A stretch of 64,000 nucleotides of DNA from Limnohabitans sp. WS1 (GCF_003063265.1 NZ_NERU01000006.1:140235-204234); one strand, 5' to 3'. Positions 1 through 9,292 are shown, counted from the stretch's first letter. Numbers and translations: made by a program. The notes: generated by a model not told the origin, from the letters alone.

Positions 1-51
1 AACGACCAACAGCGCACCCATGCGCACTGTTTTGCTCAGACTTGCGTGCAT
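1..51 (-). CDS. livM: LivM-type branched-chain amino acid ABC permease, N-terminal fragment
   Basis: Only the first 17 codons lie in the window (MHASLSKTVRMGALLVV); the gene continues past position 1. The ATG at 51-49 shares its A with the TGA stop of the upstream livH-like gene (53-51), an overlap that implies translational coupling. The call rests on position: in liv operons LivM follows LivH. The short hydrophobic start is compatible with a membrane permease but is not diagnostic on its own. Confidence 0.5.
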   Translation of the reverse strand, partial: MHASLSKTVRMGALLVV

Positions 52-944
52 CAGATCTTCCTCGCTTGAATCCGTTGGAACAAACCTTCGGGCTTGAACA
101 CCAGAACAATCGCCATCGCGATGTAAATGCTGAAGAGTTCAGCGGCAGGCCATGTGTGAACGGCCAAGGCGCGGGCCAAGCCAACAATGATGGCCCCAAT
201 GGCGGCGCCTTGAATACTGCCCAATCCACCGATGATCACCACCGCAAAAGACACAATGATCACCCCCGAGGCCAAGCCCGGCTGCACCGAAATCATGGGG
301 GCTGTCATGGCACCCGCCAGTGAGGCCAAGAACACACCAAAGACAAAGGCCCATGTGCACACCCGTGCCACATTGATGCCCATGCTCGCTGCAATTTCAT
401 TGCTGTGAATCACGGCCAGCACAATTTTTCCGGTTCGAGTCCGATTCAGGCCCCACCACACGCCGATGCCACAAACGATGGCAAACGCGATCAAAGTGAA
501 GTCATAGCCCACGTAGGACAGTGGCCCCATCTCCAGAACCCCGAACAGCATGTAGGGCTCGGTCACGTAATAGGGCACCGCCCCCCAAATCAGCTTGGTC
601 ACATCTTCCAAAATCAGAAAAAGTGCATAGGTCACCAACACCAGCAAGACTTCATCGCGACCATAAAAAGACCGCAACAAAACGCGCTCCACAAAGGGCG
701 CAAGAATCAGCGCAACGGCCGATGCCGCAAGCACCATGGCCAGCAGCGACCACGCGGGCGACAGTCCCCAAGCCACAGACCAGGCCACAAACGAGGCGGT
801 CACGTAGGCCCCCACAGCATAGAAGCTGCCATGGGCAATGTTCAGGATTTTGAGAACACCAAAAACCAAGGTCAGACCCAAGGCAACGATGAACAGCCAT
901 GAGGCGTAAATGATGCCGTCAAAAAGAATCGTCAGTGCGAGCAT
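51..944 (-). CDS. livH: LivH-type branched-chain amino acid ABC transporter permease
   Basis: A 297-residue, strongly hydrophobic protein with multiple membrane segments along its whole length, the usual length for LivH. The family loop GGLGSIQGAAIG lies at about residues 239-250 and the C-terminal KPEGLF at about 284-289; both are typical of LivH/LivM permeases, which form the inner-membrane channel for branched-chain amino acids, short amides or related solutes. It overlaps the livM start by one base and lies downstream of the substrate-binding protein gene, separated by a strong hairpin. The true substrate cannot be read from sequence: this family also carries urea, amides and aromatic acids. 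No ATPase gene is visible in the window; it presumably lies beyond position 1. Confidence 0.9.
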   Translation of the reverse strand: MLALTILFDGIIYASWLFIVALGLTLVFGVLKILNIAHGSFYAVGAYVTASFVAWSVAWGLSPAWSLLAMVLAASAVALILAPFVERVLLRSFYGRDEVLLVLVTYALFLILEDVTKLIWGAVPYYVTEPYMLFGVLEMGPLSYVGYDFTLIAFAIVCGIGVWWGLNRTRTGKIVLAVIHSNEIAASMGINVARVCTWAFVFGVFLASLAGAMTAPMISVQPGLASGVIIVSFAVVIIGGLGSIQGAAIGAIIVGLARALAVHTWPAAELFSIYIAMAIVLVFKPEGLFQRIQARKI

Positions 945-1031
945 CGGTCAATTTCCACCAGATTAAAGAACTTCAGGGTCGCGCAGGGCCAAGCCCCATG
1001 GGGCTGACCTGCGCAAATGTGACGTGGCCAG

Positions 1032-1065
1032 CGACCCTGCCTCATGAAAAAATGAGGCAGGGTCG
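1032..1065 (-). terminator. Strong intra-operon hairpin between substrate-binding protein and permease genes
   Basis: A perfect 14-bp stem (CGACCCTGCCTCAT against ATGAGGCAGGGTCG) with a 6-nt loop starts 17 bases after the stop of the substrate-binding protein gene. There is no U-run on the minus strand, so it is more likely a partial terminator or 3'-end stabiliser than a full intrinsic terminator. Such hairpins commonly leave the binding-protein mRNA more abundant than the permease mRNA (known behaviour; inference here). Confidence 0.65.
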
Positions 1066-1081
1066 AGTGAGCTGATTCAGC

Positions 1082-2386
1082 TCAGCACTTGGCACCTTTG
1101 AAGCCGCTCTTGATCCACTCTTCTGAACTCATGTTCGAAGGCGGGTTCACGCATTCGGCGGGAAAGCGAAGGATGTCCACAATGTCCACCCGTTTTTTGG
1201 CGGGGTTGTACTTGGTCCGACCGATCGCGGTTTCTTGAATGGCCTGGTGACCATTGCCGTTGACCATTCGGATCGTGCCCGCAGGCGATTCCCAGCTCAA
1301 GCCCTTCATGGCGGCGGCCAACTGCTCGTGGTTGGGCTTTTTGCCACCGTTGGCTTCCATGGCTTTTTCTGTGGCCAGTTTCAGGCCCAGCAAAGCCTGC
1401 ACCATGCGGTAGGGGGCTTGCACGGGGATGGTGTTGTACTTGTCTTCGTACAGTTTGAACCACCAACGGTTGAGCGCCGTGTCTGGCGACATCAGCCCAT
1501 ACGCACCACGAGCACCCAAAATCACACCATCGGGCATTTTGTCGCCTAGGCCCGGCAGAACGTGGTCACCCGCAGAAAGGATCAGCTGAGAACGGCGCAT
1601 CACGCCGCGTGGTGCTGCCTGCAAAATGAAGGACTGCAAATCACCACCCCACAAACTCGAGTGGGTGATGCTGGCTGGCTTGGACAAAAGCGAAGAGATT
1701 TCGGTGCCATATTGACCGGCGCCGAACTTGGGGCGCAAGTCTTGCTGGGTTTTGGAATCAGGAAACAACTGCTCTGCGGTCAGCTGAAAATCCTTCAATG
1801 AATCATGTCCCCAAGCGTAGTCCTGGTTGATGTAATTGATGTTGTCGACCTTGATGTTTTTCGCTTTGAGGTACCGACCCAAAGACACGTTGTCCATGGT
1901 GGCGTGGGCTGCGGTTCTGAAGACGTAGTTGTAGGACTTTTCTTCAAAAATCCGAGGTGTTCCGCAGTCGTACAAAATCAGAAACTTTTTCATTTCTTCG
2001 GCCACAGGCGCCACGGCCAGACAGTCGCCTGAACCCACATAGCCCACGACCGCATCGACTTTTTCGCGGTCATACAAATTGCGCAGTTCTTGCACTTGTT
2101 TGGTCGCACCGCCTGCTTCGTCGACATACACGGCTTCAAACTTCATGCCGCCAAAACCCTTTTTGTTGAAGGGCGCAGGTGCCTGACCATTGTTGAAAGC
2201 GTCGACCAGAACTTTTGCACCATTGACGGCGGGAATGCCAAAACTGTCGGCGGCTTGGCCGGATAAAAAACTCACAATGCCCACGCGAAATGTCTCTTGG
2301 GCCAAGGCCGTGCCCGATGCTGCATACATCAAGCCCAACGATGCAACCACACGCGAAAGTTTCATGACAAGGTTCTTGCGACTCAT
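1082..2386 (-). CDS. Branched-chain amino acid ABC transporter periplasmic substrate-binding protein
   Basis: A 434-residue type I periplasmic binding protein (Peripla_BP_6/LivK-like) that would deliver ligand to the adjacent LivH/LivM permease. The ATG at 2386 is chosen over an upstream in-frame ATG at 2473 because it has a good ribosome binding site (AGGAGA) and starts a clear signal peptide, MSRKNLVMKLSRVVASLG... ending in the cleavage-like ALA-QE near residue 29. The mature N-terminus FRVGIVSFLSG is the usual first beta strand of this fold. Some LivK-like proteins in Burkholderiales bind aromatic acids or amides, so the ligand is unassigned. It is first in the operon, before the hairpin and livH. 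Confidence 0.88.
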   Translation of the reverse strand: MSRKNLVMKLSRVVASLGLMYAASGTALAQETFRVGIVSFLSGQAADSFGIPAVNGAKVLVDAFNNGQAPAPFNKKGFGGMKFEAVYVDEAGGATKQVQELRNLYDREKVDAVVGYVGSGDCLAVAPVAEEMKKFLILYDCGTPRIFEEKSYNYVFRTAAHATMDNVSLGRYLKAKNIKVDNINYINQDYAWGHDSLKDFQLTAEQLFPDSKTQQDLRPKFGAGQYGTEISSLLSKPASITHSSLWGGDLQSFILQAAPRGVMRRSQLILSAGDHVLPGLGDKMPDGVILGARGAYGLMSPDTALNRWWFKLYEDKYNTIPVQAPYRMVQALLGLKLATEKAMEANGGKKPNHEQLAAAMKGLSWESPAGTIRMVNGNGHQAIQETAIGRTKYNPAKKRVDIVDILRFPAECVNPPSNMSSEEWIKSGFKGAKC

Positions 2387-2595
2387 TGTTTTGTCTCCTG
2401 ATAATTGGATGAAGAAAATCGACTGCGCACACGATGAACGGTATGGATGTCGCTCGATATCCCAAATCGACACCGCATGAATTCACCGATTCCACATCCT
2501 AATTTCTTCACGATGGCCTTCCATGTCCCAGCAGAGACAGCTTGGCGTAAGCCTTTTACCGCCCCCCGCAGGAGCAACACCCCCGCCCCGTTTTT

Positions 2596-3118
2596 GTAGG
2601 AGCGACGCCCTCGTCGCGATTTTGTAGGAGCGACGCCCCCGTCGCGATAAGCCTCGCACACCACAACCCATCGCCCCGAGGGCGGGGCTCCCACAAAATG
2701 CAAAGCAATGCCCCCTGTAGGAGCGACGCCCCCGTCGCGATAAGCCCCGCACACCACAACCCATCGCCCCGAGGGCAGGGCTCCCACAAAATGCAGAGCA
2801 ATGTCCCCTATAGGAGCGACGCCCCCGTCGCGATAAGCCTCGCAGACCACAACCCATCGCCCCGAGGGCAGGGCTCCCACAAAATCATGCAGGCCCCTGT
2901 CCCACAAAATGCAGAGCAATGTCCCTGTAGGAGCGACGCCCCCGTCGCGATAAGCCTCGCAGACCACAACCCATCGCCCCGAGGGCGGGGCTCCCACAAA
3001 GTCGCGATAAGCCTCGCAGACCACAACCCATCGCCCCGAGGGCAGGGCTCCCACAAAATCGCGATAAGCCTTGCACACCACAACCCATCGCCCCGAGGGC
3101 AGGGCTCCCACAAAATCA
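2596..3118. repeat. REP array A (between divergent genes)
   Basis: At least six REP pairs between the divergent substrate-binding protein and aldo/keto reductase genes. Left units have GTAGGA, stem GCGACG, loop CCCC or CCCT, stem CGTCGC, GA. Right units are the inverted version with a GCCCCG/CGGGGC stem. A linker (ATCATGCAGGCCCCTGTCCC) occurs identically near 2884 and 3118, showing local duplication. The first two left units (2596, 2624) are tandem without a right partner. Confidence 0.9.
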
Positions 3119-3230
3119 TGCAGGCCCCTGTCCCACAAAAACATGCCACAACACTCTGCACAGGTGACAGCATCCGCCATGCATTCGGATTAGCCTTTCA
3201 CATCCGACTCCCTATGCCAAGGACCCCAAC

Positions 3231-4226
3231 ATGAAAACCACCACCCTGGGCAAAAGCCCATTGATCGTCTCCCGCCTGTGCCTGGGCACCATGATGTTCG
3301 GTGACCAGACCCCGCTCGAAGACGCGAGATCCATCGTGGCCGATGCGCAAGAAAAAGGCTGCAACTTCATCGACACCGCCGACGTCTACACACTGGGCAA
3401 ATCCGAAGAGATCGTCGGCCAAGTGCTCAAGGGTCAACGCCATCGATGGGTCTTGGCCAGCAAGGTGGGCAATGCCATGTCGTCCTTGCCGAACGAAAGC
3501 CGTTATTCGCGCAGCTGGATGCTGCGGGCCTGCGAAGACAGCTTGCGTCGGCTGGACACCGATCACCTCGACATCTATTACTTGCATCGCGACTACAACG
3601 GCATGAACCTCGAAGAGCCCTTGCGGGCCATCGAAGCCTTGCTGCGCGACGGCAAGATCCGCTATTGGGGCGTGTCCAATTTCCGGGGCTGGCGCATTGC
3701 CGAGATGGTCAACATGGCCCGCCAGATGAACATGCCCGGCCCCGTGGTGTGCCAGCCTTATTACAACCTGCTCAACCGCTTGCCCGAGGTGGAAATTCTG
3801 GAGGCCTGCGGGCATTACGGTCTGGGCGTGGTGCCCTACAGCCCGATTGCACGCGGCGTGCTTACAGGCAAATATGCGCCCGGCCAAACACCCGCCGAAG
3901 GCAGTCGTGCCGCGCGGGGTGACAAGCGCATTTTGGAGACCGAGTTCCGCGAAGAGTCGCTGCAGATTGCGCAAACGCTGCGTCAACATTGCGAGGCCAA
4001 AGGCGTTTCATTGGCGCACTTTGCCACCGCTTGGGTGCTGGCCAACCGCCATGTCAGCGCCGTCATTGCCGGCCCCCGCACGCTGGCGCAGTGGCAAGAC
4101 TACGCAGGCGCTCTGGAGGTGAGCATCACCGCCGAAGACGAAGCCCTGGTCAACAGCTTGGTGACCCCAGGCCATCCATCCACGCCGGGTTACAACGACC
4201 CGTCTTATCCTTTGAATGGGCGCTGA
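3231..4226 (+). CDS. Aldo/keto reductase family oxidoreductase
   Basis: A 331-residue NAD(P)H-dependent oxidoreductase of the aldo/keto reductase superfamily, of usual length. The catalytic tetrad is visible as D48 (FIDTADVY), Y53, K78 (LASKVG) and H119 (YLHRDY). The YWGVSNF segment and the C-terminal cofactor-binding region are typical of the bacterial Tas/YghZ-like branch. Substrate unknown. The ATG at 3231 has AAGGA about 8 bases upstream. It stands alone between two REP arrays, transcribed away from the liv operon. Confidence 0.9.
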   Translation: MKTTTLGKSPLIVSRLCLGTMMFGDQTPLEDARSIVADAQEKGCNFIDTADVYTLGKSEEIVGQVLKGQRHRWVLASKVGNAMSSLPNESRYSRSWMLRACEDSLRRLDTDHLDIYYLHRDYNGMNLEEPLRAIEALLRDGKIRYWGVSNFRGWRIAEMVNMARQMNMPGPVVCQPYYNLLNRLPEVEILEACGHYGLGVVPYSPIARGVLTGKYAPGQTPAEGSRAARGDKRILETEFREESLQIAQTLRQHCEAKGVSLAHFATAWVLANRHVSAVIAGPRTLAQWQDYAGALEVSITAEDEALVNSLVTPGHPSTPGYNDPSYPLNGR

Positions 4227-4277
4227 AAGCAGGGGCTCCCTGTGGTCAGGGCACCTACAGTGAGCAAGCTTTCCCCT

Positions 4278-5371
4278 GTAGGAGCGACGCCCTCGTCGCG
4301 AAAAGCCTCGCAGACCACCACCCATCGCCCCGAGGGCGGGGCTCCTACAAAATGCGGTGCATTGTCCCCTGTAGGAGCGACGCCCTCGTCGCGAAAAGCC
4401 GCGCAGACCACCACCCATCGCCCCGGGGGCGGGGCTCCTACAAAATGCGGCGCATTGTCCCCTGTAGGAGCGACGCCCTCGTCGCGATAAGCCCCGCAGA
4501 CCACCACCCATCGCCCCGGGGGCGGGGCTCCCACAAAATGCAGAGCAATGTCCCCTGTAGGAGCGACGCCCTCGTCGCGATAAGCCCCGCAGACCACCAC
4601 CCATCGCCCCGGGGGCGGGGCTCCTACAAAATGCGGTGCATTGTCCCCTGTAGGAGCGACGCCCTCGTCGCGATAAGCCTCGCAGACCACCACCCATCGC
4701 CCCGGGGGCGGGGCTCCTACAAAATGCGGTGCATTGTCCCCTGTAGGAGCGACGCCCTCGTCGCGAAAAGCCTCGCAGACCATCACCCATCGCCCCGGGG
4801 GCGGGGCTCCCACAAAATGCGGTGCATTGTCCCCTGTAGGAGCGACGCCCTCGTCGCGAAAAGCCCCGCAGACCACCACCCATCGCCCCGGGGGCGGGGC
4901 TCCTACAAAATGCGGTGCATTATCCCCTGTAGGAGCGACGCCCTCGTCGCGAAAAGCCTCGCAGACCACCACCCATCGCCCCGGGGGCGGGGCTCCTACA
5001 AAATGCGGTTCATTGTCCCTTGTAGGAGCGACGCCCTCGTCGCGAAAAGCCTCGCAGACCACCACCCATCGCCCCGGGGGTGGGGCTCCTACAAAATGCA
5101 GTGCATTGTCCCCTGTAGGAGCGACGCCCTCGTCGCGAAAAGCCTCGCAGACCACCACCCATCGCCCCGGGGGTGGGGCTCCTACAAAATGCAGTGCATT
5201 GTCCCCTGTAGGAGCGACGCCATCGTCGCGATCAGCCTCGCAGACCACCAAAAATCGCCCCGGGGGCGGGGCTCCCACAAAATGCGGTGCATTGTCCCCT
5301 GTAGGAGCGACGCCCTCGTCGCGAAAAGCCTCGCAGACCACCACCCATCGCCCCGGGGACGGAGCTCCTAC
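4278..5371. repeat. REP array B: 12 tandem units at exactly 93 bp
   Basis: Left-REP heads (GTAGGA) start at 4278, 4371, 4464, 4557, 4650, 4743, 4836, 4929, 5022, 5115, 5208 and 5301, spaced exactly 93 bp with no indel. Each unit holds a left REP (stem GCGACG/CGTCGC), a linker such as AAAAGCCTCGCAGACCACCA, an inverted right REP (stem CGGGGC partner) and a short spacer. The exact spacing with scattered point differences indicates tandem amplification of one unit. Because 93 is divisible by 3 and the unit lacks stops in several frames, long open frames run through it on both strands; these are not genes. Confidence 0.95.
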
Positions 5372-5399
5372 AAAAGGCAGGCACGGCCCAATGGGGCGT

Positions 5400-5436
5400 T
5401 TGACAAGGCATGTGTTATTTCTGTACAGTCTGTACA
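5400..5436 (+). promoter_or_regulatory. Candidate promoter and TGTACA operator of the Phd/VapC pair
   Basis: A perfect -35 box TTGACA (5400-5405) is followed after 18 bases by TACAGT (5424-5429) as a weak -10. Two TGTACA palindromes separated by GTC (5422-5436) overlap the -10, a layout expected for autorepression by the antitoxin. AAGGAG follows, just ahead of the ATG at 5455. Base match only. Confidence 0.5.
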
Positions 5437-5454
5437 TAAATCAAGGAGTTGGCC

Positions 5455-5718
5455 ATGTCAGACACCCCGCAATACGGACTCGAACAAGCCCGGGCGCAGT
5501 TGCCACTCATCGCCTCAGAGGCGGTGGCGGGTTACAGCAGCGTGATCACGCGCCACGGCAAGCCGGTGGCGGTGGTGGTGCCGGTCGAGCAGTGGCGCGA
5601 TCAACAGATCCGTGCGCTCAAGCAGGGTGGTGTGCTGGCCTTGCGGGGTTCCGGGCGCGGCCTGTGGCCTGAGGGTGCGGCCTCGGCGGTGTCGCAGCTG
5701 CGCGATGAATGGGTTTGA
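5455..5718 (+). CDS. Phd/YefM-family antitoxin
   Basis: An 87-residue protein with the Phd/YefM fold signature: ARAQLPLIASEAVAGYSSVITRHGKPVAVVVPVEQW, an N-terminal DNA-binding region that dimerises over the operator, followed by a tail (from about residue 45) that should neutralise the toxin. The ATG at 5455 is preferred to an in-frame TTG six bases upstream because AAGGAG is well placed for it. The stop is three bases before the toxin start. The paired TGTACA palindromes upstream fit autoregulation. The toxin partner is a PIN protein rather than Doc or YoeB, a common mix of families. Confidence 0.85.
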   Translation: MSDTPQYGLEQARAQLPLIASEAVAGYSSVITRHGKPVAVVVPVEQWRDQQIRALKQGGVLALRGSGRGLWPEGAASAVSQLRDEWV

Positions 5719-5721
5719 GCA

Positions 5722-6171
5722 ATGGCCACCCGCGTCCGTCCATCGGCGTCGCTTTGGTGCGGCCTGAATGAGGGGGCCACCGTGCTGGTGGACACCGCGC
5801 CCTGGATTTACCTGCTCGAAGACCATGTCGAATTCGCCCCCCGTTTTGTGGGCCTGTTTGAGGCCGCTGAACGGGGCCAAATTCAGTTGGCCCTTAGCAC
5901 CATCACTTTGGCCGAAGTGCTGACCGGACCCTTCAAGGCAGGCCAAACGGCCTTGGCCAAACGCTACGAAAACGCCTTGAACCAATACCAAGTTGTGCCC
6001 ATGACGCCCGCCGTGGCCAGTCTGGCGGCCCAGTTGCGCGTGGAGTACCGCCTCAAATTGCCCGATGCGGTGCAACTGGCCTCGGCGCTCGACATCGGCG
6101 CGGCAGCCTTGGTCACACACGATCGTGACTTTTCGGCGGTGCAAGGCCTGCCGGTGCTGATGGGGGCGTGA
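5722..6171 (+). CDS. vapC: VapC-like PIN-domain toxin (putative ribonuclease)
   Basis: A 149-residue PIN-domain protein, partner of the preceding antitoxin. Acidic residues expected at a PIN active site are visible: D24 (VLVDTAPWIY), E65 (LAEVL), D115 (KLPDAVQLASA) and D134/D136 (THDRDF). VapC toxins cut RNA, often tRNA, in a Mg-dependent way (family knowledge). The start is uncertain: the PIN core begins at about residue 21, so an internal GTG in front of LVDTAPW could also serve. Spacing of 3 bases from the antitoxin stop supports one transcript. Confidence 0.85.
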   Translation: MATRVRPSASLWCGLNEGATVLVDTAPWIYLLEDHVEFAPRFVGLFEAAERGQIQLALSTITLAEVLTGPFKAGQTALAKRYENALNQYQVVPMTPAVASLAAQLRVEYRLKLPDAVQLASALDIGAAALVTHDRDFSAVQGLPVLMGA

Positions 6172-6422
6172 TGGGCGTGGCTGATGTGATCACCCCGTTT
6201 CCCTACAGAAAGCCGGCGTTTTGAACCCCGACATGGTGTCTGCGTGCTTGTTGCGAACTCGCAGGTCATCAAACTTCAAGAGAGTTGATCGTGGTCATGG
6301 TTTTCAATTGCCCGATTTTTTGAGCACTTCAAGCTCAAGGCACAATGGAGCCATGACAAGAATGCATCCATAACGGCTTCGCAAGCAGGTACTCCGCTTC
6401 AAGCCCAAGACAAAATTAACCC

Positions 6423-7616
6423 ATGTCAATAATTGATCGTGAAAAGCTCGTGGTGGTAGGCGGCGGCATTGGCGGACTGGCCACTGCCATTGCATGCATC
6501 CAAAAAGGCATGGCTATACAGCTGATCGAGAGAACCCCGCAATACTCGCATGTGGGGGCGGGCATCCAGCTGGGGCCCAATGTGACGCGCATTTTGCAGG
6601 CCTGGGGTCTGGGCGACGCTCTGGCGAAGGTGGCCGCTTACCCCAAGCAACTGCAAGCGCGTGATGCCCGAAGCGGCAAGGTACTGGGCACCTTGCCACT
6701 GGCGGGACGGGCTGAAACCTTGTACGGCGCGCCTTACGTCACCGTGCACCGGGCCGACTTGCACCGTGTGCTACACAAAGGGGCTCAAGTCGACGGCGTC
6801 GGCTTGTGGTTGGGCCAGAACATCCGAGGCTGGTACGAAAAGCCCGAAAGGGTGTACGTGCAAACCGATGGGCCCCAGTCCATTTACGCCAGCGCGCTCA
6901 TCGCTGCCGATGGTTTGTGGAGCGTCTTGCGTCGCCAAATGCTGGTCACCGACCGACCCAGTTTTTCTGGGCATCTGGCTTACCGGGCCATGGTGTCGCA
7001 GGCCGATTTGCCTGCGCACCTGCGCAGCGACCAAGTCACCGTGTGGATGGGGCACCGGCTGCATGTGGTGCATTACCCGGTGCGCGGGGGTGAATCGCTC
7101 AATCTGGTGGCCATCGTGCACGGTAAAAAGCCCGAGCAATTTCAAAATTGGGACCAGGACGCAGACACCCGGGAACTGATGCAGTCCATGGGCAAAGTGG
7201 GCCGTGATTTGCACGAACGATTGGCCTCGGTGCCCGCCTGGCGCAAGTGGGCGCTGCACAACAGCCCCCCCCTAAGCTCCGCGAGTGAAATGGTCCAAGG
7301 CCGCGTGGCCCTGCTGGGCGACGCGGCCCACGCCATGCTGCCCTATCTGGCACAAGGCGCAGGCATGGCCATCGAAGACGCGCATGTGGTGGCGCAATGC
7401 CTCAGCACAGATGGCCAAACGGTGCAAGAGCAACTTCAGGCCTATGCCGAACAGCGCTGGGAACGCAATGCCCGCGTGCAAGCGCGAGCCGTGCGTAACG
7501 GCCAAATCTTCCACGCCCGAGGCCTCGAAGCCATCGGCCGCAACCTGACCATGCGCTTCATGGGCGAGCGGGTGATGGATGTGCCTTGGTTGTACGGCGA
7601 AGGTCCTAACCCCTAA
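6423..7616 (+). CDS. FAD-dependent aromatic monooxygenase (3-hydroxybenzoate 6-hydroxylase/salicylate hydroxylase-like)
   Basis: A 397-residue group A flavoprotein monooxygenase. The FAD-binding GGGIGG motif is at residues 13-18, the conserved R and H of the second FAD/NAD(P)H region are in VTVHRADLHRVL, and the GDAAHAMLPYLAQGAG motif lies near residue 299. Length and the PYLAQGA segment fit 3-hydroxybenzoate 6-hydroxylase and salicylate hydroxylase relatives, which hydroxylate a monoaromatic acid using NADH and O2. No ring-cleavage or regulator gene is nearby, so the substrate is not fixed. The 250 bases upstream hold no gene. Confidence 0.82.
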   Translation: MSIIDREKLVVVGGGIGGLATAIACIQKGMAIQLIERTPQYSHVGAGIQLGPNVTRILQAWGLGDALAKVAAYPKQLQARDARSGKVLGTLPLAGRAETLYGAPYVTVHRADLHRVLHKGAQVDGVGLWLGQNIRGWYEKPERVYVQTDGPQSIYASALIAADGLWSVLRRQMLVTDRPSFSGHLAYRAMVSQADLPAHLRSDQVTVWMGHRLHVVHYPVRGGESLNLVAIVHGKKPEQFQNWDQDADTRELMQSMGKVGRDLHERLASVPAWRKWALHNSPPLSSASEMVQGRVALLGDAAHAMLPYLAQGAGMAIEDAHVVAQCLSTDGQTVQEQLQAYAEQRWERNARVQARAVRNGQIFHARGLEAIGRNLTMRFMGERVMDVPWLYGEGPNP

Positions 7617-7646
7617 AAAACCTCGTTGCGTGGCGCTAGCTGGCAT

Positions 7647-7785
7647 TTGTGCGAGCCCCGCCCCGGGGTGAGGGGTGGTGGTCTGCGAGGATTTTTCGCG
7701 ACGAGGGCGTCGCTCCTACAAGGGAAGCGCCCTGCATTTTGTAGGAGCCCCGCCCACGGGGCGATGGGTGGTGGTCTGCGAGGCT
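7647..7785. repeat. REP cluster C
   Basis: One degenerate REP (about 7647-7668), one inverted GACG-type REP ending in CTCCTAC at 7719, and one CCCCG-type REP starting at 7741. The order of types is opposite to array B. The remaining 7811-8062 holds no gene: it is strongly AT-rich and precedes the lytic transglycosylase start. Confidence 0.85.
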
Positions 7786-7789
7786 TAAA

Positions 7790-7810
7790 AATTGGGGTCA
7801 GATCCCCATT
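7790..7810 (+). repeat. Short palindrome family, copy 1 (core GGGGTCAGA)
   Basis: AATTGGGGTCAGATCCCC followed by ATT. The idealised form is AATTGGGG, a TCAGA loop, CCCCAATT. Ten copies occur in the window, seven of them between 50.3 and 58.0 kb. Confidence 0.8.
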
Positions 7811-8062
7811 CTTTGTTCGGGTTCTCGATGTTATTTGCTTTTACAAAAAATGTGAATCTGAGTTTTTAAATGAAATATAGGTTTCAAATAAATTAATTGA
7901 AATTTAAATCAGTAAATTCAAAACAAAATTTACATTAAATAAAACGTAATTTAAATTTACAAAATTTCCACCAAGTTCAAGCCTTTGACCGTTCATTTGC
8001 ATGACGCTGTACATTGGCAGCCGCGCATTCAGACGCCTACAAAACTTCAGGGAATTTTCAAC

Positions 8063-9292
8063 ATGACAACACCTTCAAAAACGCCCAGCCCCCAGGCCAT
8101 GCTGCGGTTGGCCGGCATGACTGCGTTGCTGGTCACCGCTTGGTTGGCCCCCAATGCTTGGGCGCAAAGCACCGATTTATCGGCCTGCATGGCCGAGTTG
8201 CGCCCAGCTGCCCGCAGCGGCAAAGTCAGCGACGCCACCTGGTCGCGCCACACCACGGGCTTGCAAGCCGACTTCAGCGTCATCGACAAACTCAACTTTC
8301 AGCCCGAATTTCGCAACGCCATATGGGACTACATGTCGGCCTTGGTCGACGAAGAGCGGGTGGCCGACGGTGTTGCCCGCCTGAGCGAGCACCGCCAAGC
8401 GCTCGAAAAAGCCGAGCAACGCTTTGGTGTGGATGCCGCCACGGTCGTCGCGGTTTGGGGTGTCGAAAGCAATTTTGGCCAGACCTTCGGCAAATACCCG
8501 CTGGTTCAGGCGCTGGGCACACTGTCTTGTCACGGGCGGCGGCAAAGCTATTTTCGGGGTGAGTTTTTTGCGTCGCTGCGCATCTTGCAGGCTGGCCACA
8601 TCGCGCCCGAGCGTTTGATCGGTTCGTGGGCGGGAGCGTTTGGCCACACCCAGTTCATGCCCAGCACTTTCGAGCGCCTGGCGGTGGACTTTGACGGCGA
8701 CGGCCGCGCCGACCTGATGGACAGCAGCGTGGACGCGCTCGGATCGACCGCCAACTTTTTGGCCCGTGCGGGCTGGCAAAGTGGCTTGCCCTGGGGCATC
8801 GAAGTGAAGCTGCCCGCTGGCATCTCATTGGCGGGAGAGGGCCGCCGCAGCAAACGCCCGGTGGCCGACTGGGCGGCGCGGGGCGTGCGCCGGGTAGACG
8901 GCTCAGCCTTGCCTGCCAGTTTGGGCTCGGTCGGCCTGCTCACATTGGCGGGGCCCAACGGCCCAGCGTTTTTGGTCACCCGCAACTTCGACGCGCTCTA
9001 CAGCTACAACGCGGCCGAAAGCTACGGCCTGGCCATTGCCCACCTGAGCGACCGCCTGCGCGGTGCGGGCCCCTTCGTCACCCCCTGGCCAACCGATGAC
9101 GCCGGCCTGTCACGCGCCGAGCGGCGCGAGCTGCAAGGCCTGCTGGCGATGCGCGGTCACGACATCGGCCCGGTCGACGGCATGTTGGGCGACAAATCCC
9201 GCGAGGCCATCCGCGCCGAACAACAACGTCTGGGCATGGAACCCAACGGCCGCGGCGGCCAAAAAATCCTCAAAGCCATGCGCGCCCGCTGA
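8063..9292 (+). CDS. MltB-family lytic murein transglycosylase
   Basis: A 409-residue periplasmic enzyme that cleaves the MurNAc-GlcNAc bond of peptidoglycan to leave 1,6-anhydro-MurNAc. The ATG at 8063 gives a good signal peptide (hydrophobic LRLAGMTALLVTAWLAPN, then AWA-QS); an upstream in-frame start at 7985 would bury it. The SLT_2/MltB catalytic domain spans about residues 45-335 with E135 in GVESNFG as the catalytic acid and IGSWAGAFGHTQFMPSTF as the family signature. A PG_binding_1 domain occupies about 345-405 (GHDIGPVDGMLGDKSREAI). There is no lipobox, so it is a soluble form. Cysteines at about 36 and 154 are single. Confidence 0.92.
   Translation: MTTPSKTPSPQAMLRLAGMTALLVTAWLAPNAWAQSTDLSACMAELRPAARSGKVSDATWSRHTTGLQADFSVIDKLNFQPEFRNAIWDYMSALVDEERVADGVARLSEHRQALEKAEQRFGVDAATVVAVWGVESNFGQTFGKYPLVQALGTLSCHGRRQSYFRGEFFASLRILQAGHIAPERLIGSWAGAFGHTQFMPSTFERLAVDFDGDGRADLMDSSVDALGSTANFLARAGWQSGLPWGIEVKLPAGISLAGEGRRSKRPVADWAARGVRRVDGSALPASLGSVGLLTLAGPNGPAFLVTRNFDALYSYNAAESYGLAIAHLSDRLRGAGPFVTPWPTDDAGLSRAERRELQGLLAMRGHDIGPVDGMLGDKSREAIRAEQQRLGMEPNGRGGQKILKAMRAR

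Noticed and set aside
3198..3989. Antisense open frames over GC-rich genes (e.g. over the aldo/keto reductase, yjbH, manC, molybdopterin subunit)
   Set aside because: Shadows of real genes due to high GC at third positions. Their composition (His, Gln, Arg-rich) is not protein-like, and they lack ribosome binding sites.
4205..5437. Minus-strand open frame of about 410 codons, and a plus-strand one of about 518 codons (3989-5545), across array B, with a 31-residue repeat
   Set aside because: They arise because the 93-bp REP unit is divisible by 3 and lacks stops in several frames. Similar frames appear on both strands of every array. No start signal or conserved domain.
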